64,000 bases of DNA. It comes from Mycobacterium sp. 1465703.0 (lineage in GTDB: Bacteria; Actinomycetota; Actinomycetes; Mycobacteriales; Mycobacteriaceae). Positions within the stretch are counted from its first letter, which is position 1, and each line of letters starts with the position of its first letter. The notes under the pieces are model-generated. The model was given only the letters and a program-made list of their open reading frames with translations. It made no database searches and had not been told where the DNA came from. Shown piece by piece: positions 57,891 to 64,000 of the stretch. Where the stretch lies: NCBI RefSeq assembly GCF_001672975.1, contig NZ_LZKU01000163.1, forward strand, positions 20,868 to 84,867. Reading direction: 5' to 3'. The position numbers and the translations under genes are program-made.

Positions 57891-58898
57891 CTACGAAACC
57901 GCGCGCACCTGGTAACGGCGCTCGGCGTAGGCGAGGTCGTCGCGCCACAGTCGGGTAGCCGCATAGCGCATGAACGGTGTGATCAGCGGCGCCGCCCGAG
58001 CGGCATGCTTGAAACCAGTCCGGTCGGAATGCGCGATGGTGGCCTCCAGGACGGCGGTGCGGGGACGGCCGTCCCGGCCTGGACCCATTGGCGTCGCGTG
58101 GGTTTCGACGACGCTGCCCGTCCCCTCGCCATCCACGATGCGCATGACGATGGTGCGTGCCTCGGGGCACCAGAACTCCGCGACGACGGGTACCCCGAGC
58201 CGTCCCATCCGGAAAGTCACCGCTACCAGGAATCGGTCTGTCTGTTCGGTGGGCGTCGTGAGCACTTCGAGCCGGGTGAACGAGTAGGGGTGAAACCACG
58301 CGCCGTGCCACGGATCGAGCCGGTTGGCGATGACGTCGGTCGGTTCGCACACGCCCACCATCCGGGCGACCGCGCTCAGGGTGTCGCCGCCCGGCCGTTC
58401 CACAATGACGGGCCGCTCCAACGGTTCCTCCTGGCCCACCGCGTCGAGCCGGACCCAAGCCAAGGTGCCATCGTCGTGACTGGGCAACGGGCTCCAGCCG
58501 AATTCGCGTGCGTTTCCGTCCAGGGTCAGCCCGTGCCACCGACAGATCAGTGTGCCCTGGCGCACGGTGCCGGTGGCGAGGTCGGCGCCCAGATGTGGAC
58601 AACTGCGCGGCCCTGCGCACAGCCGGCCCTGCTCGTCGCGCCACGCGACGATATCGACACCGGCCACGCGCGCGCCGAAGGGCCGCCCGCCGCGCACCTG
58701 GCGGCTGGCGGCGAACGGGTACCAATTACCGGTGGGCCGGTGCTGGGAGCGGCGCAGTGCGGCGTCGATGATGGCAGGTTGCGCATCGCGATACGTGGGG
58801 CGTTGACCAGCCCATGACATGCGCGGGATCACCTGCAGCGGCCAAGCTTTGGCCCGGCCGGCGGACAAGCGTTGCTGAAGCTGTTCGCGAATATTCAT
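57891..58898 (-). CDS. Rieske [2Fe-2S] protein of the carotenoid operon
   Basis: 335-aa protein with an N-terminal Rieske domain (C-P-H-L-G and C-R-W-H-G, the C-x-H / C-x2-H cluster ligands) at about residues 100-125. A long C-terminal domain without the classic Rieske-oxygenase mononuclear iron motif follows; this is the DUF5914-type architecture found in actinobacterial isorenieratene clusters. It follows crtU after only 2 bp. It may supply electrons to CrtU or hydroxylate the aromatic end groups (inference). The ATG at 58898 is used; the frame is open for 41 more codons inside crtU. Confidence 0.85.
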   Translation of the reverse strand: MNIREQLQQRLSAGRAKAWPLQVIPRMSWAGQRPTYRDAQPAIIDAALRRSQHRPTGNWYPFAASRQVRGGRPFGARVAGVDIVAWRDEQGRLCAGPRSCPHLGADLATGTVRQGTLICRWHGLTLDGNAREFGWSPLPSHDDGTLAWVRLDAVGQEEPLERPVIVERPGGDTLSAVARMVGVCEPTDVIANRLDPWHGAWFHPYSFTRLEVLTTPTEQTDRFLVAVTFRMGRLGVPVVAEFWCPEARTIVMRIVDGEGTGSVVETHATPMGPGRDGRPRTAVLEATIAHSDRTGFKHAARAAPLITPFMRYAATRLWRDDLAYAERRYQVRAVS

Positions 58899-58900
58899 GC

Positions 58901-60421
58901 TCAGGCCGATCTTTCGCGGTTGGCAAGCCATCGCAGCAGTGGTGACCGGCCTTGGGTGGGCACGGTGGCCAACGGGTGCCCGGCTAGCCCCCATCGTTGC
59001 AGTAGTTCGTTCGCTGCGCACCAGCCGGTGGTGGCGGCCCGCTCCATGAGTGCCACCGGCAAGTCGATCCGGACGGTGTCGCCGGCCAACAGCACGCCGG
59101 GCGTGGGGGTGACGACCGAGGGGCGGTCAATGTAGGACCCAGGCGAAAACAAGGGGCAGTCGTTGCGATGCAATAACCTCTCGTGAACGATCTCTGCCGC
59201 AGCGGTTTCCGGGTATATCCGGTGCAGTTCCCGTAGCGCGGCAGCGCGGGACGGAGCCGAAGTCAATGCGTAAGAATGCAATTCGACGACCGAACCATGA
59301 TGTGCGGCGGCCCAGTCCCGTGCTTCGCATTCGTAGCGATCCAGCACGCTGATGTTGTCCAGTGGATCGTGTCCGGCCGTGCCCAGAAAAGCCGGCCGCT
59401 GCGCCGCGACCGGGCGGTCGAGCCACAACCGGTGCACGGCGAAGGGCGGCGCGGTACGCAAACGCGATATCCGCGCCCGCCAGTGGTCGGTGCCCAGGCC
59501 GCTCGACGCCGAAACGATCCTTTGCAAACCCGCGATGTCGGTGGCCAACACGACGGCGTCGACTTCGGAATGCTCATCCGAATCGGTCCGCACCCGAAAT
59601 CCCTGCGCCGCCTCCGCGTCGATGCTCGCGACAGTGGTGGCGAGCCGGAACTCCACACCCCGCCCTTCGAGATAGTCGCGTAACGGCTGCCACAGCGCGC
59701 TGTTGTAGTTCGCGCACGGCACATCGAAGATCAGGCCTTCGGATGACCCCAGGAAGTAGATGTGGAACATGGTCGCCAACTCGGCCGCCGAGAGCTGGGC
59801 GGGATCGGCGAAAAAGCTGCGGGAAAACACTTCGAACGCCAAATGCCTTGCCGCCTCAGGGAATCGGATGTCCTCGAGAAACTTCGCGGCGTCGGTGTGG
59901 TCGAGGCGCTGGTAGGTGCCGGGCACCGACACCGCGGCCAGTGGTGCGGCCGCGCGGGCGTCGATGCGGGTGAAGTCGCGAAGCCGGAATGTCGGACTGC
60001 GCGCCGCGAAGACCACGGCATTCCACGGCGGGGTGCGGGGCAGCCCGCGGAAGCTGTCACGCCGGCCCGCTCCGTCGATGAGCGGGTAATCCTCGACGGG
60101 AGTGAGCATCCGCAGCTGCGGGTCGATTCGCCTCAACAGGGCACGCAGGTTGTAGTACTGCCGGAAGAACGCGTGGAAGCCGCGGTTCATCGCGAGTTCG
60201 ACGCCGCCGTCCTGCTCGGTCCAACCCCCGACCCGGCCACCGAGGTAGTGCTCGCGCTCGAAGACCTCGACGGCGACGCCGCGCTCGGCCAAGCCGGTGG
60301 CGGCCGTCAGGCCGGCGATCCCGCCGCCGACGACCGCTACTCGGGGACGCGACGACAGTGCATCGGCGTTCAGCAATCCCGTTGGGGCGGAGAACGTTCG
60401 ACGGCGCCGATCGGCGGTCAT
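58901..60421 (-). CDS. crtU: CrtU-type carotene desaturase/methyltransferase (isorenieratene synthase)
   Basis: 506-aa FAD enzyme. The dinucleotide loop G-G-G-I-A-G-L-T-A-A is at about residue 33, and G-R-V-G-G-W follows. N-R-G-F-H-A-F-F-R-Q-Y-Y-N-L-R is the signature of CrtU proteins, which dehydrogenate beta-carotene rings and shift a methyl group to give aromatic carotenoids such as isorenieratene (leprotene). The C-terminal G-V-L-L-A-G-D loop completes the FAD site. The ATG at 60421 overlaps the methyltransferase stop by 4 bp. The product is a predicted yellow-orange aromatic carotenoid. Confidence 0.88.
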   Translation of the reverse strand: MTADRRRRTFSAPTGLLNADALSSRPRVAVVGGGIAGLTAATGLAERGVAVEVFEREHYLGGRVGGWTEQDGGVELAMNRGFHAFFRQYYNLRALLRRIDPQLRMLTPVEDYPLIDGAGRRDSFRGLPRTPPWNAVVFAARSPTFRLRDFTRIDARAAAPLAAVSVPGTYQRLDHTDAAKFLEDIRFPEAARHLAFEVFSRSFFADPAQLSAAELATMFHIYFLGSSEGLIFDVPCANYNSALWQPLRDYLEGRGVEFRLATTVASIDAEAAQGFRVRTDSDEHSEVDAVVLATDIAGLQRIVSASSGLGTDHWRARISRLRTAPPFAVHRLWLDRPVAAQRPAFLGTAGHDPLDNISVLDRYECEARDWAAAHHGSVVELHSYALTSAPSRAAALRELHRIYPETAAAEIVHERLLHRNDCPLFSPGSYIDRPSVVTPTPGVLLAGDTVRIDLPVALMERAATTGWCAANELLQRWGLAGHPLATVPTQGRSPLLRWLANRERSA

Positions 60422-61143
60422 CGCGGCGCATCCGCAAGGAAGGTGTGCACGATGTTGGCTTCCCAGCCGGGCATCGTCTCGCTGTGCACCGCGGTGAAGC
60501 CGGCATCGGTGAGTCGAGTCCGAAATCGCGCTGCGCCGTCGAACGCCAGCACACTGCGCCACAAGTAGCGATACAGCCCGCTATCCCCGGTCTGCCACCA
60601 TCCGGCGGGAATGATGATGCCCCAGCACACGGCGTGCCAGATACGGGTGGCGGCGGGGGAGTCGCGCACCGAATATTCGTGCACCGCCAGCGTTCCCCCG
60701 GGGCGTAACAACTCGCGGAACTGTCGCAGTTGGTCGTCGGGGTCGGCGACGTTGCGGATCAGGTAGGCGGCCAGGATGCCGTCGAACGGTCCGGTGATCC
60801 CATGCTCTGCCAGCTGTTCGACGGGGGTATGGACGAACCGCACCGAGGCGGGCCAGTCTTTCGCCAGCGCCGCGTCGAGCATTCCCCGTGACGCGTCCAC
60901 CGCGACGATGTCGGCCTCTGGCGCGACGGCGAGCAGCGCGGCCGTCGAGGCGCCGGTCCCGCATCCGGCATCAAGCAACCGTAAGCCCTTGCCGCGATAC
61001 GGGATACGCATCCGGCGAGCCGACAGATCCAGTTGCGCGTGGTAGCCGGGGCTGGCGCCAACCAGGCGGTCGTATGCCGGCGCACCCGCGTCGAATGCGG
61101 CCGCCAAGTCGGCGGGGACAGCGCCCACGTCACCGACGCGCAC
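60418..61143 (-). CDS. SAM-dependent methyltransferase of the carotenoid operon (CrtT-like)
   Basis: 241-aa class I methyltransferase. Motif I is L-L-D-A-G-C-G-T-G-A-S-T at about residue 56, then V-A-V-D-A-S-R-G-M-L, and the L-R-P-G-G-T-L-A-V-H-E-Y motif of UbiE/ubiquinone-like enzymes. Similar genes (crtT) occur in Streptomyces isorenieratene clusters without a fixed role. The GTG at 61143 lies 14 bp inside crtYd. Overlaps on both sides show strict coexpression. Confidence 0.85.
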   Translation of the reverse strand: MRVGDVGAVPADLAAAFDAGAPAYDRLVGASPGYHAQLDLSARRMRIPYRGKGLRLLDAGCGTGASTAALLAVAPEADIVAVDASRGMLDAALAKDWPASVRFVHTPVEQLAEHGITGPFDGILAAYLIRNVADPDDQLRQFRELLRPGGTLAVHEYSVRDSPAATRIWHAVCWGIIIPAGWWQTGDSGLYRYLWRSVLAFDGAARFRTRLTDAGFTAVHSETMPGWEANIVHTFLADAPR

Positions 61144-61441
61144 GTTGCCGCTCCCACAGCAGAAGGACCGCGGTGACCAACGCGAAGCCGAACAAGAAGT
61201 CTTCGACCGGTATGTCGAACGGAAAGCGCACGCCGCTTAGCTGCCGATCGTCATAAATCACGATCGGGGAGCTGAGTTTGGTCAGCCAGCCGTCCACCGG
61301 AATCTGAAATCCCAGCACGATCAGCATCGAGAGCCAGTACGCCCGCTGCCGCAACAGGCCGGTCCGAAGCACCGCCAATTCCAGTGCCAGGACCATCAAT
61401 ACCGCCAGCACCGCCGGCAGGGTGTAACCAAGACCGGTCAT
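61130..61441 (-). CDS. crtYd: Lycopene beta-cyclase subunit CrtYd
   Basis: 103-aa protein with three membrane helices. The I-P-V-E-D-F-L-F motif before helix 3 is the conserved P-x-E-(E/D) signature of heterodimeric lycopene cyclases. It forms the active cyclase with CrtYc and converts lycopene to beta-carotene. The ATG at 61441 overlaps the crtYc stop by 4 bp (ATGA). Confidence 0.92.
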   Translation of the reverse strand: MTGLGYTLPAVLAVLMVLALELAVLRTGLLRQRAYWLSMLIVLGFQIPVDGWLTKLSSPIVIYDDRQLSGVRFPFDIPVEDFLFGFALVTAVLLLWERQRARR

Positions 61442-61761
61442 CGGCGGTGCACCTTGTCCAGGATGGTGGTCACGGCGTTGTAGGTCAGTAATGCGCAGAC
61501 CGGAATGATAAGGAAGAACAGCACCTCTTCGATCGGTACTCGAAACGGGATGTTCAGGCCGCACAGGTAGGCGCGGTGGTAAGTCCAGACGTGCGCGGCG
61601 ACCGCGATCTCGTCCCAGACCAGAAACACCGCGGCCACCGGCAGGACCGCCTTGACGACCCGTCGCCACTGCCGGTAGACGCCGGGGCCGAAGATCTCCA
61701 GGGGCGCGGTGATCACCAGGCATGCGGCCAGCACCGCCAGGTATTGCCACCGATCGCTCAT
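61438..61761 (-). CDS. crtYc: Lycopene beta-cyclase subunit CrtYc
   Basis: 107-aa three-helix membrane protein with the V-P-I-E-E-V-L-F-F motif, partner of CrtYd. In the first half, W-D-E-I-A-V-A-A-H-V-W is also typical. The ATG at 61761 overlaps the crtB stop by 4 bp. The larger reading frame upstream belongs to crtB's other frame and is not part of this gene. Confidence 0.92.
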   Translation of the reverse strand: MSDRWQYLAVLAACLVITAPLEIFGPGVYRQWRRVVKAVLPVAAVFLVWDEIAVAAHVWTYHRAYLCGLNIPFRVPIEEVLFFLIIPVCALLTYNAVTTILDKVHRR

Positions 61762-62711
61762 GCGACCCCCGATTGACCAACGCCGTGCGCGCCGTTTCGC
61801 GCCCGCCACGACCGTATCAGTCCGACGCCGGCGACTCGAAGCCGTCGAGCCTTGCCGACGGTGGCGCGGTGATCGAAGACCGCAAAGTCGCTTCTTTCGA
61901 TGCAGTCCAAGATGTCTGAATACAGCGCCGCCGCGGTCGCCACGCACGGCCGTGAGCGGCGGGCCAGGGTGGCGATTCCATCAGAAGCGAATCGATATGT
62001 CTGCCGGGCGATTTCATGCTGAGCGATCAAGGCGCGCCGCACCCGCGGATCGGTGCGGCGGTGGGTATGACACCACGTCAACAGCTCCCGGTCGACGCCG
62101 TCGGCGGCCAGTTCGTCGGCCGGCAGGTAGACCCGCCCGCGCTGCAAGTCCTCGTCGACATCCCGCAGGAAGTTGGTGAGCTGAAACGCCCGGCCCAGTG
62201 CCGCGGCGTACGGGGCGGCCTCCTGCGCGGGCGTCACGGTTCCCAAGATCGGGAGCACTTGCAGCCCAATCGCTTCCGCGGATCCCCGCATGTACAGGTT
62301 GAGGGCTTTCCGGTCGGGATAGTCGGTGACTGTCAGATCCATCCGCATCGAAGCCAAGAAGTCTTCGAACAGTCCGGCGCTGATCTGGTAACGCCGTACA
62401 GTGTGGGTCACCGCGGCGACCAGCGGATCCTCCAGGTGGGCACCGGTGGAGAAGAAACGCTCCGACAATTGCTGGAGCCGCCGGCCGCGGATGTCGGCGC
62501 CGACCTGTGGATCGAGATCGTCGAGGATGTCGTCGGCGTACCGGGCGAAGCCGTACAGCGCGTGCACCGCTGGCCGCTGGTCGGGCGCGAGTAGCCGGGT
62601 GGCCAGAAAGAAGGTCCTGCCGTGGGCGGCATTGAGTTCACGGCACCGCCGATATCCGTCGCGCAGCCGCGGATCGTCGATCCCGGCGGCGGTCAGCTCG
62701 CTGCGCATCAC
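61758..62711 (-). CDS. crtB: Phytoene synthase
   Basis: 317-aa squalene/phytoene synthase fold. The two Asp-rich diphosphate-binding motifs are Y-A-D-D-I-L-D-D-L-D and L-R-D-V-D-E-D-L-Q-R-G-R-V-Y-L-P. It joins two geranylgeranyl diphosphates to phytoene. The ATG overlaps the crtI stop by 4 bp, and its own stop overlaps crtYc in the same way. Confidence 0.96.
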   Translation of the reverse strand: MMRSELTAAGIDDPRLRDGYRRCRELNAAHGRTFFLATRLLAPDQRPAVHALYGFARYADDILDDLDPQVGADIRGRRLQQLSERFFSTGAHLEDPLVAAVTHTVRRYQISAGLFEDFLASMRMDLTVTDYPDRKALNLYMRGSAEAIGLQVLPILGTVTPAQEAAPYAAALGRAFQLTNFLRDVDEDLQRGRVYLPADELAADGVDRELLTWCHTHRRTDPRVRRALIAQHEIARQTYRFASDGIATLARRSRPCVATAAALYSDILDCIERSDFAVFDHRATVGKARRLRVAGVGLIRSWRARNGAHGVGQSGVA

Positions 62712-64000
62712 GGCAAACCGGCTTTCATGTCCATGTGCCTGGCGCAGCGGTTGACCGCGCCGGTGATGCGGTCGGCGGCCAGCCTGCCGGAAATGAGTGT
62801 GGTCGGAACGCCGACGCCGGGCACCGTGGAGGACCCGGCGAGCACCGCGTTGTCGATGCCGCGCACCAGGTTGCCCGGGCGAAACGGTCCGGTCTGACTG
62901 AAGGTGTGTGCGAGCGCGAACGGGCTGCCGGCCGCCATGTCCCGGCGCGCCCAGCCCGCAGGAGTCACCACATCCAAAACCTTTGCATCACACCGTAATC
63001 CGGGCAGCATCCGGTCAGCGACGTGGTTGATGAGGTCCTCGACGTACGCATCGCCGGTGCGATCCCAGTCAATGGTGCCGTGGTCCAGGTTCGGCGCCGG
63101 GGCGAGCAGGTACAGCAGATCGTGCCCATCGGGAGCCAAGGTAGGGTCGCTGGCCGTCGGCCGGGTGACCAGTATTGATGGGTCCCGCATGAGTTGTCCG
63201 TCGCGGATGATGTCGGTGAAGGTCTGATCCCACGAATCGCCGAACAGGATGGTGTGATGCGCCGTGTCGGATCCGACCGCGGGGCAGCCCACATGCGCGA
63301 CGACCGCCGAGGGCGAGGGTCGCAGCCGCACCGGGCGACGCGGCGTGCGGCGCAGCAGTGCGTAGCTCCGCGGCAGTTCGGTGGTCAGCACCACCGCGTC
63401 GCAGGCAACGCGGCCGGACTGCTCGGTCACCACGGCGCTGACCCGACCGCCGGTGCGTTCGAGTGCGGTAACGGTTGTGCCGTAACAGAATTGGACGCCG
63501 GCACCGGCGGCTGCTGCGGCCAGCGCGTCGGGCAGCGCGCGTACCCCGCCGCGCGGAAACACCACACCCGAGATGGTGTCCATGTAGGCGATGACCGCGT
63601 ATACCGCCAGCGCATCGCGCGGCGCCACGCCGGCATACAGCGATTGGAAGGTGAAGATCCGCTGCAACCGTAGGTCGCTGATGTGGCGCTTGACCATCCG
63701 GTCCCACTTGCGGAAGCCGCCGATCGCGGTCAGCCGCGCCAACTGCGGGGTGAGCAGCGACAGCGGCGAGTCGAAGTTCGCCGCGATGAACCCGTCGAAT
63801 TCGGTGCGGTACAACCGCGTCAGCCAGTCCCGAAGCCGTCGGTAGCCCGCCGCCTGTCCGAAGCCGGCGAACGCTGCGATCGCGTCGGCCATCCGATCTG
63901 CGTCACTGTGCACGTCCAGCGCACTGCCGTCGGCGAACAACTCAGTGAGCGGATGGAGTTGTTGACGGTCGATCCGGCCTACCGTGCGGTGTCCGGCAAA
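62708..64000 (-). CDS. crtI: Phytoene desaturase, 5' end beyond window
   Basis: About 430 codons, open to the right edge. The frame continues past the first internal start (TTG 63940), and the G-x-G-x-x-G FAD loop that CrtI proteins carry at the N-terminus is absent, so roughly the first 90-100 residues lie outside. Present are F-A-D-G-S-A-L-D-V, the central F-Q-S-L-Y-A-G-V motif, V-V-F-P-R-G-G-V, and the C-terminal G-S-S-T-V-P-G-V-G-V-P-T-T-L-I-S-G. It converts phytoene to lycopene in four steps. A geranylgeranyl diphosphate synthase (crtE) would be expected further right. Confidence 0.95.
   Translation of the reverse strand, partial: FAGHRTVGRIDRQQLHPLTELFADGSALDVHSDADRMADAIAAFAGFGQAAGYRRLRDWLTRLYRTEFDGFIAANFDSPLSLLTPQLARLTAIGGFRKWDRMVKRHISDLRLQRIFTFQSLYAGVAPRDALAVYAVIAYMDTISGVVFPRGGVRALPDALAAAAAGAGVQFCYGTTVTALERTGGRVSAVVTEQSGRVACDAVVLTTELPRSYALLRRTPRRPVRLRPSPSAVVAHVGCPAVGSDTAHHTILFGDSWDQTFTDIIRDGQLMRDPSILVTRPTASDPTLAPDGHDLLYLLAPAPNLDHGTIDWDRTGDAYVEDLINHVADRMLPGLRCDAKVLDVVTPAGWARRDMAAGSPFALAHTFSQTGPFRPGNLVRGIDNAVLAGSSTVPGVGVPTTLISGRLAADRITGAVNRCARHMDMKAGLP

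Overview
The window is high-GC DNA from a pigmented non-tuberculous Mycobacterium. Most of its gene order matches, in reverse orientation, the M. tuberculosis block from ligB (Rv3062) to Rv3034c as I recall it: ligB, fadE22, GntR, cyp136, TetR, SDR, dinB2, TetR, FMN reductase, nrdHIE, TetR, monooxygenase, nrdF2, DUF3349, adhC, fecB, ctaD, serB2, ABC ATPase, Nudix, echA17, two methyltransferases, TB22.2, a PQQ-like lipoprotein and a hexapeptide acyltransferase. The mycobacterial families (MmpS/MmpL, CYP136, EchA17), the leaderless or GTG/TTG starts, and the frequent ATGA overlaps fit this. Isorenieratene-type carotenoid genes and a photolyase point to a pigmented species. The species itself cannot be settled from the sequence alone.

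Layout. (1) 1-7753: partial ligB, then an acyl-CoA catabolic group (SDR, two-domain acyl-CoA dehydrogenase, DUF35 protein, Ltp-type thiolase/aldolase) ending in a tandem FadR-type regulator. (2) 7885-9638: an RsbA-like anti-sigma regulator behind a SigF-like promoter, and a stand-alone LeuA allosteric domain preceded by a candidate leader-peptide attenuator. (3) 9692-15106: CYP136, two TetR genes, an SDR, DinB2 and an FMN reductase. (4) 15362-18460: nrdHIE behind paired NrdR boxes. nrdF2 (32512) has the same box pair at the same spacing. (5) 18646-28821: an accessory insertion with a berberine-bridge-type FAD oxidase, a methyltransferase and MmpS/MmpL, where two transcription units share a 47-nt promoter-like element, followed by oxidoreductases, a hydrolase and an AraC regulator. 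(6) 28900-47826: return to the conserved backbone, with a 57-bp tandem repeat between fecB and ctaD. (7) 47953-64000: an accessory light and stress region with photolyase, TspO, RND transporter, type 2 IPP isomerase, MarR, small stress proteins, a large catalase with a CsbD-like N-terminus, and a translationally coupled operon crtI-crtB-crtYc-crtYd-methyltransferase-crtU-Rieske that runs off the right edge.

How the parts work together. IPP isomerase feeds isoprenoid precursors to CrtB and CrtI, the CrtYc/CrtYd cyclase makes beta-carotene, and CrtU aromatises the rings. A 31-bp imperfect palindrome between the transporter/TspO/photolyase operon and the IPP isomerase gene is a likely operator for the nearby MarR protein. 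In the left part, the best candidate for an undescribed control element is a roughly 160-nt structured segment whose 14-bp closing stem would bury the ribosome binding site of the acyl-CoA dehydrogenase. Comparisons with M. tuberculosis are from memory, not from a search.
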